Below are positions 8,669 through 17,835 of a stretch of DNA of 64,000 bases, in pieces. The DNA is from SFTJ01 sp045613305. Its GTDB lineage: Bacteria; Bacteroidota; Bacteroidia; Bacteroidales; Muribaculaceae. Numbering within the stretch: the stretch's first letter is position 1; every line of letters starts with the position of its first letter. Under the pieces are notes generated by a model. The model was not told the origin of the DNA, searched no databases, and saw only the letters and a program-made list of their open reading frames with translations. Position numbers and translations under genes: made by a program. The stretch covers positions 62,001 through 126,000 of the forward strand of contig JAZLAU010000028.1 of assembly GCA_045613305.1 (NCBI GenBank). Reading direction: 5' to 3'.

Positions 8669-11122
8669 ATGAAAAACACAATTATTGTAGAACCGCGAGG
8701 AGTGGTGCAGTTGTCGAATAATGAGAATGCTAATGTGGGCGAGAGTGTGTATGTGAAAAACCTGCGTGAACGCGACGGCGCTTTTGAGGCAGTAGGCGAA
8801 TTTGCCCCGTTTAGTGAGTTGGTGGCGGGCGAGAAACTTTTGTTGGTGTATGACATAGGCCATAGCACGCATGTTCTCACACACGATGGGGCTAATGTGT
8901 ATTGGCACAGTGAGATTACAGGTGGAGAGGAAATTTTGCACCGCAAGCATGTTGCCAAAGTGGATGGCACAATAGTAAAGGCTCTAAGGCAAAGCGGGTG
9001 TGTGGTGGTGTGGACAACCGAGCAACCGGTGTATTTGCGATTCACGGGCGAAAGTTATGTGGTGCTCAATGTGCTTGACATAAAGCCCCTGATTAAAATT
9101 AATGCTACAGAGGAGTTAGATTTTGAGCAAAGTTATGATGGGTTGGAGTTTGCAACGCCCTATGCCTCGTGGCGAGAGTTGAGTGCAGTGGATGAGAGTT
9201 TGTTGAGCCGAGTGTTGCGAGGTGCTTATAATAATTTGAGTTCGTCGGTTGCAACGTCGGGGCGCTATAAGGGTATGGTTTTGGCACGCTACGGGATTCG
9301 CTTGTATGACGACAGTTACCTGTGGCTTAGTGCCCCGGTGCTTGTGGGAGCAGAATCGGCGGCGAGGCAGTGGGCCGAAGGGAAGGCCGAAAGCGGCAGC
9401 GCAGGGATAACAGGAATAGGAGCATTCAGATTATCTATGCCGAGTTATAGGCTCGGCATAACTCCAATAACGGCATTTGGAGAGGAGTTTGACGAGATAA
9501 TTAAGTCGGTAGATGTGCTGGTGAGCGAAGAGCGTGTGCTATATGACCACAATGGCCGAGCCGATTACCGATGCTTGGCCTCGACAACTGGCGTGCGAGA
9601 ACAAAAGTTGCAGTTTGCGTGGCCGGAGATAAATGCCACCACAGCCACCATGGCATTGCTAAGTGGGAATAAGTGGCGAGTGGCAACATCGACCACTAAT
9701 TTTGCGTCATTGCGCGAAGGAATATGGGATGCAAGCAATGTGAAGCGCTCATCGCAGCCTCACATCGACGGGTGTGTTACGTCGGCCGTTCAATTTAACG
9801 CCGCGTGTGCCCCTTTTGACGCAAAGGGCGATAAAGTTACGGTGCGGGAGGTAAAAACGCCCAGAATGGGCTTAAAATGCGCCATTTTGAGTGCTGGGGC
9901 TATGGTGGCGAGCGGAATTAAGTTGCGAAACGATGTTCCGTGGAGTATAGCCGATTATTTCGATGGAAATATAGCAAAGGCATCTGCGGTGGCAACCATA
10001 AGAGTGCAATTCATGACCAGTGAAGGAGAAAAAGAGATAGTGCGATGGGAAAATGTGCCTATAGAAGCCAACCGATTGAATGCCGTGCTGGCCTATCCCG
10101 ACAGCCGTGCCACCCACATGGCAATAGAAATGCAAGGAGGCGGAAATGTGATGAGGTGGGAGAGCGATTTGAGTCCGGCGGGAAACGGCTTTGCGGTGGC
10201 TGTGGAACCTATGGCGCAGAGTTTTGCGTTTAGCGATACAGGCGAAGCATTTATCACAGTTCCCGAAATTCGCGGTTTTGACGATGACCTTCATGGAGGC
10301 GTGTATATTGGCAGAAGGGATAATGCCTTTGTGGGTGAGGTGAGAGATGTGCTGGGCTGCGAAGCGATTCGCTGGGTTAGTGCCACGCTCAAGCCCTTGT
10401 CGGGCAGTGCATTTGGGCGTTATCCGTTGATTCTGTTTTCAGATGGCGGAGTGTATGCGTTGCCTCAAACATCACAAGGCAGTTATGGCGAGGCTCGATT
10501 GGTGAGCAGGGTGCGAGCGGCAGAAACGGTAGCGCCATGCGAATGTGGCGAAAAGTTGTGCTTTGTTAGCGAGGGCGGCAGTTTGATGGCGTTGCGGGGC
10601 TCGGTGGTGACGAGGATTATGCGAAGATGCAAGGCCGTGGAAATGGTTTGGAATCCGGCAGAAGACGAACTGCTGATGCGCGATGGCGATGGAACTGTGA
10701 GCGTGGTGATGAATAGCGGCCGAAGTTATGTGCGAAGCGCGGTGGCCTGTCAATTATATTCGTGCGTAGGCTATGTCTTGATGGTGGAGGGCAATAAGGT
10801 GAAAAATGTGCAGCAGGAGTTATATGCAGGCAATGTGGAAGTGGAATGGTTGAGTCATCCGATAATGATAAACCGAATATTGCGAGCCGGCAAGCGAATG
10901 GTGAGTTGGAACATAAAAGGCGAAAGCACAATGACATTGCAAGTGTGTGGCGAGCGAGGCTATTGCGACTGTGGATTCAGGATAGCCACGGTGGACATTG
11001 AAGGCCGATTGACGGCGCCGCTCGATGTGCGAATATATTCACCAAATTTGAGGGCGTTAAGGCTGTCGGCAGTGGGAACAATGTCGCGTGGAGGATTGTT
11101 GCTTCCGGTGGTGTTGGTGTAG
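8669..11122 (+). CDS. Phage virion/tail-type beta-propeller-like protein, isolated
   Basis: The product is 817 residues from the internal ATG (MKNTIIVEPRG); an in-frame ATG 66 bp upstream would add a basic 22-residue leader. There is no signal peptide or membrane segment. The sequence is beta-rich with blade-like repeats. The segment SGSAFGRYPLILFSDGGVYAL, then SQGSYGEARLVSR and KLCFVSEGGSLMALRG, resembles large structural proteins of Bacteroidota phages, where 'FPLxxFTxxGIWAL…GTYxxxxPISR…ExG…GS' recurs; this is a match from memory, not a search. No other virion gene adjoins it. A large terminase lies 2.1 kb away beyond a transporter. The frame is intact, so it is either a young relic or under selection. 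It uses CAG and GAG codons freely, unlike the susCD genes. Confidence 0.6.
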   Translation: MKNTIIVEPRGVVQLSNNENANVGESVYVKNLRERDGAFEAVGEFAPFSELVAGEKLLLVYDIGHSTHVLTHDGANVYWHSEITGGEEILHRKHVAKVDGTIVKALRQSGCVVVWTTEQPVYLRFTGESYVVLNVLDIKPLIKINATEELDFEQSYDGLEFATPYASWRELSAVDESLLSRVLRGAYNNLSSSVATSGRYKGMVLARYGIRLYDDSYLWLSAPVLVGAESAARQWAEGKAESGSAGITGIGAFRLSMPSYRLGITPITAFGEEFDEIIKSVDVLVSEERVLYDHNGRADYRCLASTTGVREQKLQFAWPEINATTATMALLSGNKWRVATSTTNFASLREGIWDASNVKRSSQPHIDGCVTSAVQFNAACAPFDAKGDKVTVREVKTPRMGLKCAILSAGAMVASGIKLRNDVPWSIADYFDGNIAKASAVATIRVQFMTSEGEKEIVRWENVPIEANRLNAVLAYPDSRATHMAIEMQGGGNVMRWESDLSPAGNGFAVAVEPMAQSFAFSDTGEAFITVPEIRGFDDDLHGGVYIGRRDNAFVGEVRDVLGCEAIRWVSATLKPLSGSAFGRYPLILFSDGGVYALPQTSQGSYGEARLVSRVRAAETVAPCECGEKLCFVSEGGSLMALRGSVVTRIMRRCKAVEMVWNPAEDELLMRDGDGTVSVVMNSGRSYVRSAVACQLYSCVGYVLMVEGNKVKNVQQELYAGNVEVEWLSHPIMINRILRAGKRMVSWNIKGESTMTLQVCGERGYCDCGFRIATVDIEGRLTAPLDVRIYSPNLRALRLSAVGTMSRGGLLLPVVLV

Positions 11123-11177
11123 CGCCTGTGGTGGTGAGAGTTTAGGCCAATGCCGCAGCTACTGGGGCTATAGGGTG

Positions 11178-11215
11178 AAAAAAAGGTGCCGATTTCAATA
11201 AAGAAGTCGGCACCT
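11178..11215 (-). terminator. Terminator of the SulP transporter gene
   Basis: Read on the minus strand: a 12-bp stem (11204-11215 with 11184-11195, one G-T pair), an 8-nt loop and a run of seven T residues. It lies about 30 bp after the transporter stop. Confidence 0.85.
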
Positions 11216-11247
11216 GATATGTGAATGAAATGCGTGAATATATGCTA

Positions 11248-12960
11248 TTATTCGTTTTCCAAAGTACGGCGAAGATAATCAGTACAATCTTCGAAAGTAG
11301 AGAAAATGCATTCTTCAGGAACAAGGTCAGGAATGCAATTGATGCTTGTCAGCATATTGTAAGGCTGTGGCTGAATGATAGTCATCAAAACAGTCACGCC
11401 ACGTTCCTTAAGTTCCTTAATGGCAGTTTCCATAGCATAAACACCCGATTGGTCGAGCAACGAAACGTGCTTCATGCGAATGATAACGATGCGCGCGTCG
11501 GTTGGCACGTCTTCCATCACTTTCTTGAATCCGGTGATAGAGCCAAAGAATACAGGACCGTCAAGACGTTGCACATAAATTTTGTGTTTAACCTTGTCGG
11601 GCATGCCTTCTTCGTCTGGCCAAGGGTTTTCCTTATCGAACTTGTTGATTTCGTGAGAATTGTAGTCCTTTTCAACTTGGTCGCTGATGCGCTTCATGAA
11701 TAGCACACAAGCAATCACCATACCAATGCCAACGGCAGTAAGCAGGTCGACAAACACGGTGGTTAGGAACACCACGATAAGCACAAAGGCATCGTCGCGA
11801 GGAATCTTACGCAAGTCGCGAAGTCCGCGGAAGTCGATGATTCCGATACCTACAGTGATAAGAATACCAGCCAATACCGACAATGGAACGAATTTCACCA
11901 ACGAACCAAGACCGAGCAGGATGGCCAAAAGGAGCATAGCGTGAATCATTCCGCTCACTTTGCTTGAACCACCCGAGCGAACGTTTACCACTGTACGCAT
12001 AGTAGCGCCGGCACCAGCAAGGCCGCAGAACATACCGGCAAAAGCATTACCAATGCCTTGTCCTATTAGTTCATGGTTGCTGTTATGCTTGGTTTTTGTG
12101 ATATTGTCGGCAACAACCGAAGTAAGCAATGTGTCGATGCTGCCCAAACCTGCCAAAGTTAAACCAGGTATTATGGCTTGTTCGAGAACTGTAATCCAAT
12201 CGATGCCGCTAAGGTCAACAGCAGAGTTAGCAAAGAAAGGCATAGGAAGTCCTGTAGGAATGTCGCCGATTATCATGTTGTTGGCAAGGTTGAGAGGCAA
12301 TGAAGCCAAAGTTACAACCACAAGAGCCACAAGGGTTACCGGAATGCTTTTGGTTTTAGGCACGAAAGGCAACAAATAGATAATTGCAATAGTTGCCAAA
12401 CCGAGAAGCAAAGCAGGAATAGAAATGCCTTGCGACACAATGGCAGGGAATTGCACAATCATGTCGATTAAAAGCACAGGCGATTTTAGGCCCATAAGAG
12501 GGTAGATTTGCTGCAAGATGATGATTACGCCAATACCGCTCATGAAACCCGAAAGCACAGGATAAGGAATGTAGCGCACATACTTGCCAATCTTAATAAT
12601 TCCGAAAAGGATTTGAAATAAACCGCAGAACATGCCTGCTAAACTCATAGTAATCAGCACGGTAGAGAAATCGCCGTTAGACGAAGCCCATGCTCCGCTC
12701 ACAAGTCCGGCTGTGATTACTGTCATTGGTCCTGTTGGGCCGCTAATTTGCGATGGTGTGCCGCCAAATAGAGCAGCAAAAAATCCGAGGAGAGTTGCTC
12801 CTACTAACCCTGCCAAAGCGCCAACGCTGGCAGCCGCTGGGTCGTTAATTCCTCCGAAAGCCTGGATACCGAATGCCAATGCCAATGGCAAAGCTACGAT
12901 GCCGGCTGTAATACCACCTGTTATATCACCTTTGATATTCTTTGTTGATATAAACCCCAT
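11248..12960 (-). CDS. SulP-family anion permease with cytoplasmic STAS domain
   Basis: This is a 570-residue inner-membrane transporter (SulP/SLC26), of the kind that moves sulfate, bicarbonate or dicarboxylates. The N-terminal signature GGITAGIVALPLALAFGI and GTPSQISGPTGPMTV are typical. About 10-12 hydrophobic segments run to residue ~415. The C-terminal STAS domain (about 445-565) holds GPVFFGS and the anti-sigma-antagonist-like LDQSGVYAM. Length is typical. It is a single gene with its own promoter and terminator, set between two phage-type genes on the opposite strand. A bicarbonate substrate would suit a CO2-dependent anaerobe, but that is inference. Confidence 0.9.
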   Translation of the reverse strand: MGFISTKNIKGDITGGITAGIVALPLALAFGIQAFGGINDPAAASVGALAGLVGATLLGFFAALFGGTPSQISGPTGPMTVITAGLVSGAWASSNGDFSTVLITMSLAGMFCGLFQILFGIIKIGKYVRYIPYPVLSGFMSGIGVIIILQQIYPLMGLKSPVLLIDMIVQFPAIVSQGISIPALLLGLATIAIIYLLPFVPKTKSIPVTLVALVVVTLASLPLNLANNMIIGDIPTGLPMPFFANSAVDLSGIDWITVLEQAIIPGLTLAGLGSIDTLLTSVVADNITKTKHNSNHELIGQGIGNAFAGMFCGLAGAGATMRTVVNVRSGGSSKVSGMIHAMLLLAILLGLGSLVKFVPLSVLAGILITVGIGIIDFRGLRDLRKIPRDDAFVLIVVFLTTVFVDLLTAVGIGMVIACVLFMKRISDQVEKDYNSHEINKFDKENPWPDEEGMPDKVKHKIYVQRLDGPVFFGSITGFKKVMEDVPTDARIVIIRMKHVSLLDQSGVYAMETAIKELKERGVTVLMTIIQPQPYNMLTSINCIPDLVPEECIFSTFEDCTDYLRRTLENE

Positions 12961-13015
12961 AGTGTTAAAACAATTAAAAAATAATATTCAATAAAAATTA
13001 TACCTAAAACGGGTG

Positions 13016-13046
13016 CAAAGGTAATAAAAATGGTTGGCTGCCACAA
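13016..13046 (-). promoter_or_regulatory. Promoter of the SulP transporter gene
   Basis: On the minus strand, a -33 TTG (13044-13046) and a -7 TACCTTTG (13016-13023) with a 20-nt spacer, about 55 nt upstream of the ATG. Confidence 0.75.
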
Positions 13047-13238
13047 TGATAAGCTGATTTAATTGCTGGTAATGTTGCAACTAAAATACAGTTTGGGGCG
13101 TTGGGGTGTGGCGAGTGATTAACTTTATTTAAGAAGCGTGATGCCCTCTATAGATGTCGCTAATGGCTATAGCAATATTAACTTGAATAACCATGAAAAT
13201 AACATAGAATATAGGTATTGAATAAATGAAATTAATAC

Positions 13239-15083
13239 ATGACAAACACACAAATAGCAGAAATAGAGCAAGAGAATGCCCAGCGAAATGAGCGTTTGCA
13301 GCAGCCCTACAATCCGCTGAGCGGAGAAGGGTGTTACGGACGTCGTGTGGCAGTGTGTCGTGGCGGAGAGAGGCTATGGTTGCCCGAGCCGATGATGGCG
13401 CACGATGTGGAGCGGCTCAGCGACCGGGATTTCGACATGTTGCGATTTCGCTACGATTTTGAATATTGGTGCGCAAAGTGCGTGACCATAAAAGATAAAA
13501 TCACGAGCCGCAACTGCCAACTGCGCCTTAATGCGCCGCAACGGCGTATGCTTGGGGTGCTCGAGTCGATGCGTGAGGCTCGCCGCCCCATTCGCTTGAT
13601 AATGCTCAAGGCCCGTCAGTGGGGCGGGTCAACACTGACGCAGGTGTATATGGCCTGGATTCAAATTGTGCATCACGAAAATTGGAATAGCATAATATGT
13701 GGCCATTTGCGCGACACTTCGGCCACCATACAAGGCATCTATAGCCGTTTGCTCAGCGATTATCCGAAGCAATATAGTGATGATGAGGGCATGGGTTATC
13801 GTTTTAAGCCCTATGAGAGGAGCCGATATGTGAGCGAAATAGAGGGACGGAGGTGCTTGGTGGCCACTACGTCGTCGCAAAGCCAGGAGAGTGTTAGAGG
13901 CATGGACATTGCCATGGCACACCTCACCGAGGTGGCATTTTGGCAAGCGACGGCCCGTCGCAGCCCGGAGAACATAATTCGCTCGGTGTGTGGCTCGCTG
14001 ATGCTTGAGCCCGACACTTTGCTGGTGATGGAGTCGACGGCAAATGGCATGGGCAACTACTTTCATCGCGAATGGTTAAGGGCAAAAACCGGATTTAGCG
14101 ATAAAGAGGCGTTGTTTGTGCCGTGGTATGAGATTGAAATCTATCGCAAGCCGGTGGACGATGTGGAAACTTTGTGGACCTCGATGGATGAATATGAGCA
14201 TATGCTGTGGGAGCAGGGTTGCACGCTCGAGATGATAGCGTGGTATCACAATAAGCGCAAGGAATATAACAGCCATAGCCAAATGCAGGCTGAATATCCC
14301 ACCAACGACATAGAGGCCTTTGCCAATAGCGGCATGCCGGTGTTTAATAGCATTCACCTTGATGCTTTGCGCCGCGATTGCAATGTGGCTTACACTTTGA
14401 GTGCCTTTAGCAAGCCGCCATTGGGCCCCGATTCGCTCACGGGAGCCCAACTTCGGGCCGACAGGGTGGGTGAAGTGAGAGTGTGGCGATGGCCCGAGAA
14501 AAACGATAAGACCAAAAACCGCTATGTGGTGGCAGTGGATGTGGGTGGATTGAGCGATAAGGCCGATTTTTCGGTAATAACGGTCATCGACCGAAAATCA
14601 TTGCAAGGCAAGGCCGAGATAGTGGCAGAGTGGCGAGGGCACACTTATCACGACCGATTGGCTTGGCTGTCGGCCCAGATGGCGCAGTGCTATAATAATG
14701 CTTTGCTTGTGATTGAAAGTAACACGCTCGAAATGGAGTATAGTGAGGGCGATGGAACGCAATACATTCTTAACCTGTTGCGACATCACTATCGTAACCT
14801 CTATCGTCGAAAAGGCGACCGATTGGGGTTTCACACCAACAAGGAAACCAAAACCGAGGCAATATTTCATCTCATCGGTCAGGTGCGCGATGGGGCATAC
14901 GTGGAGCATAGCGATGGCGCCATTGATGAGATGTCGTGGTATGAGCATAAGTCGCGAGGAGGATTTGGCGCAATATCAGGCCGAAACGACGATATGGTGA
15001 TGACACGGGCCATAGGGCTGCTGATAGCGTCGCGCATTGGGCGTAGCAGCGCACCGTTGCCCTCGGTGGAAGATTTGTTGTGA
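13239..15083 (+). CDS. Phage terminase large subunit-like protein, isolated
   Basis: The 614-residue product has both halves of a DNA-packaging motor. The ATPase has a Walker A-like KARQWGGST (Lys124) and a Walker B-like segment with Glu231 in AHLTEVAFW, followed by the coupling-type motif MESTANG. The RNase H-like nuclease starts at AVDVGG (Asp434), has a second acidic strand in LLVIESNTLE, and ends near GRNDDMVMTRA. Length and motif order match terminase large subunits (TerL), so both catalytic activities look intact. No small terminase, portal, protease or capsid gene adjoins it. The neighbours are a SulP transporter and, beyond a gene-poor 350 bp, a nutrient-uptake locus. I could not see a good promoter. 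It may be a prophage relic or a retained gene. Confidence 0.82.
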   Translation: MTNTQIAEIEQENAQRNERLQQPYNPLSGEGCYGRRVAVCRGGERLWLPEPMMAHDVERLSDRDFDMLRFRYDFEYWCAKCVTIKDKITSRNCQLRLNAPQRRMLGVLESMREARRPIRLIMLKARQWGGSTLTQVYMAWIQIVHHENWNSIICGHLRDTSATIQGIYSRLLSDYPKQYSDDEGMGYRFKPYERSRYVSEIEGRRCLVATTSSQSQESVRGMDIAMAHLTEVAFWQATARRSPENIIRSVCGSLMLEPDTLLVMESTANGMGNYFHREWLRAKTGFSDKEALFVPWYEIEIYRKPVDDVETLWTSMDEYEHMLWEQGCTLEMIAWYHNKRKEYNSHSQMQAEYPTNDIEAFANSGMPVFNSIHLDALRRDCNVAYTLSAFSKPPLGPDSLTGAQLRADRVGEVRVWRWPEKNDKTKNRYVVAVDVGGLSDKADFSVITVIDRKSLQGKAEIVAEWRGHTYHDRLAWLSAQMAQCYNNALLVIESNTLEMEYSEGDGTQYILNLLRHHYRNLYRRKGDRLGFHTNKETKTEAIFHLIGQVRDGAYVEHSDGAIDEMSWYEHKSRGGFGAISGRNDDMVMTRAIGLLIASRIGRSSAPLPSVEDLL

Positions 15084-15085
15084 AA

Positions 15086-15140
15086 AAGCCTTGTAGTGCA
15101 TCAAATGTGAGCAATTGTTGCCAAGCCTTGTAGTGCATCA
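15086..15140 (+). repeat. Two direct copies of an 18-bp sequence after the terminase
   Basis: AAGCCTTGTAGTGCATCA occurs identically at 15086-15103 and 15123-15140 (37-bp period), directly after the terminase stop. The inverse-complement core TGCACTACAAG recurs at 34521-34531. The role is unknown. Confidence 0.8.
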
Positions 15141-15435
15141 GGATGGTTGCCTAATGATGAGGGATTAGCGGAAGGTTGTTGGCAGATGAGTTGTAACATT
15201 TGCGGCACGGTGTGGCCGGTGAAGAGAAGCGAAACACGCACACAGCCACGCTCAATTTTGCGGGAAAAATAACAAAGGGATGCCTCACGGTATCCCTTTG
15301 CCATTTTTGTCAAATTATTATTGATAATCAATTTACACAAACATTAGTTTTGCTCTGCAAAACAGGTTTTATTTATTTTAGTAGATGCTTTGCTACAAGT
15401 ACTTCAACAGTGGTTGTAGCAGAGAGTTTTGTTTG
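15141..15435. other. Gene-poor stretch after the terminase
   Basis: Apart from one hairpin terminator, and an 8-bp inverted repeat (15391-15398 with 15414-15421) close to the end of the convergent BACON gene, I see no gene, RNA or mobile element here. Confidence 0.5.
15273..15307. terminator. Hairpin terminator between terminase and BACON genes
   Basis: A 9-bp stem (CAAAGGGAT with ATCCCTTTG) with a 10-nt loop. T-rich sequence follows on the plus strand (CCATTTTT) and on the minus strand, so it may work in both directions. Confidence 0.7.
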
Positions 15436-16497
15436 TTATTTCTTTTGAAGGAATGGATTCACCATCTTTAGCAACGAACCTACGCGGTTTTTAGAATCAA
15501 CAGGAGTTCCAGATGCAGCGTAAATGTTGATGCTTGAAGCCACTCGAGTTCCCCAAACGCCGTTGTCAACAAAATAAGCAATAACAAATTCGTTGCCTTC
15601 TTCGTCGGTTTCAACAACAAATTCGGCAGTTTGGTAAACCTTTTGAGTGTAGATGATGTAGCCAGAAGCGTCGTCCCAAGCAATGTTGTGAACGTAATAG
15701 TCTTCGAACATACCCATGAATTGGTTGTTAGAAAGAGTAATTACGTAAGTAGCAGGGTCGTAATCCACTCTAAGAGTCCAATTATAGTTAGGTATAGAAA
15801 TGAATTCACCGTTTTCGTCTTGTCCCAAAGTGGCATTTAGGAATGCAACCTTGCCGCTATCAAGGAAAGCGAAGTAATAGTCGCCGGCAATGTCCTTAGC
15901 GAATTCGCATTGAGAAACAGTGATAGTTTCTTCAACGTCAGAACCAACTACTTTGTAGGTCAAAGCAGCCGAACGAAGGTTGCCAGTGGTGTTTTCTTCA
16001 GCAGCGATGGTAAGTTTTCCGTCGGCAAGTTCACCAGTAAGCCAATCGGCAGTAGTAGAGATTTCGATGTCGAGGTTGCTTGTGCAATTGTAACTCTTAG
16101 AGAACTTCTTGTCGTCTAACTTAAGGCTTGTTGCTCCACCAAGGTCAAGGTCGAACACGAAACCAAGTTGTTGAACAGTGATGTTCTTTGATTCGCCTTC
16201 GCTTTGAATAGTAAGCACAGCAGCACGTCCTTCAAGGCTGTTGTTTTGTTCAACAGTAACGGTAATGGTGCCGCCATTAACTGCAGCAGTCATCCAAGGG
16301 GCATCGTATTTTAGTGTAATAGCACCAGGAGCAATAACCTTAATAGTGCCCGATTGAGCCTTAGGGTCGAAAGATACATCGTTGCTGACAATCGTGATGT
16401 TGTCGGCTATTTCGTAGCCAGAGCCTTCGCTGCTTTCGCAAGAAGCGAAAGCAAGCATGATGATGGCAGTGGCAAATATGCTAAGTAACTTTTTCAT
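15436..16497 (-). CDS. Lipoprotein with two BACON-like domains
   Basis: This 353-residue lipoprotein has a signal peptide and lipobox (LAFASC). Two Ig-like BACON-type repeats follow, about residues 35-112 (APWMTAAVNGGTITVTVEQN … ITVQQLG) and 113-198 (ADWLTGELADGKLTIAAEEN … ITVSQCE). Each has the conserved W in the 'W/L strand' and a closing VxQ strand. The C-terminal ~150 residues are beta-rich and unrecognised. BACON domains are taken to bind carbohydrate or mucin or to act as spacers. It is the last gene of the five-gene SusC/D operon, 18 bp after the DUF4302 gene, so it is probably a surface accessory binding protein of that complex. Confidence 0.8.
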   Translation of the reverse strand: MKKLLSIFATAIIMLAFASCESSEGSGYEIADNITIVSNDVSFDPKAQSGTIKVIAPGAITLKYDAPWMTAAVNGGTITVTVEQNNSLEGRAAVLTIQSEGESKNITVQQLGFVFDLDLGGATSLKLDDKKFSKSYNCTSNLDIEISTTADWLTGELADGKLTIAAEENTTGNLRSAALTYKVVGSDVEETITVSQCEFAKDIAGDYYFAFLDSGKVAFLNATLGQDENGEFISIPNYNWTLRVDYDPATYVITLSNNQFMGMFEDYYVHNIAWDDASGYIIYTQKVYQTAEFVVETDEEGNEFVIAYFVDNGVWGTRVASSINIYAASGTPVDSKNRVGSLLKMVNPFLQKK

Positions 16498-16515
16498 ATT
16501 TGTAGATTCAAAAGA

Positions 16516-17817
16516 TTATTTCTTAACCATTTTAGTTGGGTAGTACATTCTGTTAGAGGTAGTACCAGTGAAGCGCCAAGCTGTGTCAGAAAGCGCGCCA
16601 ATAGAAGTGTTAGTGGCAGTTAATTGCCATAGGATGAACGAAGAGATGTCGTATTGTCCATTGTCGTTGACAGTGAAGATTACGGTGTTTTCTTCTTCAA
16701 GCGATTTCTTGATGTACATACCTGCATCGGTGCTCCAAGTAAGAGTTCCGCCTTCAGTATCCCAAGCGCAAAGCCAAATTACGTTAGAACCGATAGCGCC
16801 AACAGGTTGAGAACACAATTCAAGACGACCAAGAGTCTTGCTGTAGGTAGCGATAGGGTTAAACTTAGGGTTAAGGCCGTGGATTTCGAAGTCGTTAGTG
16901 CCTTCTATAGGAACAAGGCTAACGTCGACAGACTTAAGTGTTTTAGAACCGCTTGGATAGTAGTAGTAAGTCCAGTCGCCAATAAATTCGGCACGCTTCA
17001 TGTAGTCAGGAGCAAGTTCACCCGCAAGAGTGATAGCGTTGCCCTTAGAGTCAGTGCCGTTGAACACAAGTTCTTCGCTGTCGAAAGTCAATTCGCTGAA
17101 TGAAGCGCCGTTGATTTCGATAGGACTCATGAAACGTATGCCAGTAGGAGTAGGCAAGTAGTAAGCGCCAGCTTCTTCAGCACCAGCAACAATAGTGATG
17201 TAGCGTATGTCGAAGTCGAGCACTGCTGAAGCAGCATTTGCGCCAATTGTACCGTTAAGTTCAGAGATGAAGATGTTGTCGCTTGTTTCAACACACTTTT
17301 GAAGGTATTGAGCAGGATCTTCAGACAAACGGCGAAGATACATCACGTTGCCAGAACGTTTACCCTTAAGAGTGATAAGGTCTTCTTCAAGTTTCAAAAC
17401 CTTGAATTCGAAGTCACCGTCGTATGCTTCGTAGCGGCTCGAAGAAGGAGTAGCAAAGAAGTGAAGCATTTGGTTATAAGAGTTAAACGAAAGGACAGCG
17501 CCATCGTCGTTAGTCATGCTGTAAAGCGATGTGTAACTTTTTGTTACGTCGGTAGCTATTTCAGCGTAAGCGGTTACTTCCGATTGAGTAAACTTAAGAG
17601 TGTAAAGGAATCCGCCATACGAAAGTTCTCTGTCGGGGTAGTAGTCGAACACCCAACCATGTTCAGCGCTGGCCAATGTTTTTTGAGTATCGTCCATTAG
17701 GCCTTGCACTCTTGCTGAAGCCGATTCTTCGAAGATTTCGTCTTCAGTGTTTTCGCACGAACTTAGAGTTAAGCCAGTAAGTGCAATAAGACACATTAAA
17801 AATTTATATGCTTTCAT
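16516..17817 (-). CDS. DUF4302-family lipoprotein
   Basis: This 433-residue lipoprotein has a lipobox (LTLSSC). The N-terminal part (RVQGLMDDTQKTLASAEHGWVFDYYPD, split around residues 37-63, then GGFLYTLKF) is the recognisable start of DUF4302, a Bacteroidota family found next to SusC/SusD pairs. The function is unknown. Strand-rich sequence fits a surface binding protein. It lies 18 bp after the HExxH lipoprotein gene and upstream of the BACON gene, all on one transcript, with the same biased codon use as the rest of the operon. Confidence 0.82.
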   Translation of the reverse strand: MKAYKFLMCLIALTGLTLSSCENTEDEIFEESASARVQGLMDDTQKTLASAEHGWVFDYYPDRELSYGGFLYTLKFTQSEVTAYAEIATDVTKSYTSLYSMTNDDGAVLSFNSYNQMLHFFATPSSSRYEAYDGDFEFKVLKLEEDLITLKGKRSGNVMYLRRLSEDPAQYLQKCVETSDNIFISELNGTIGANAASAVLDFDIRYITIVAGAEEAGAYYLPTPTGIRFMSPIEINGASFSELTFDSEELVFNGTDSKGNAITLAGELAPDYMKRAEFIGDWTYYYYPSGSKTLKSVDVSLVPIEGTNDFEIHGLNPKFNPIATYSKTLGRLELCSQPVGAIGSNVIWLCAWDTEGGTLTWSTDAGMYIKKSLEEENTVIFTVNDNGQYDISSFILWQLTATNTSIGALSDTAWRFTGTTSNRMYYPTKMVKK

Positions 17818-17835
17818 AATCGATTACTTTTGAAT

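Noticed and set aside
8669..15083. A complete prophage
   Set aside because: Only two phage-type genes are present, with no integrase, head, portal, lysis or regulatory genes, and an ordinary transporter between them.
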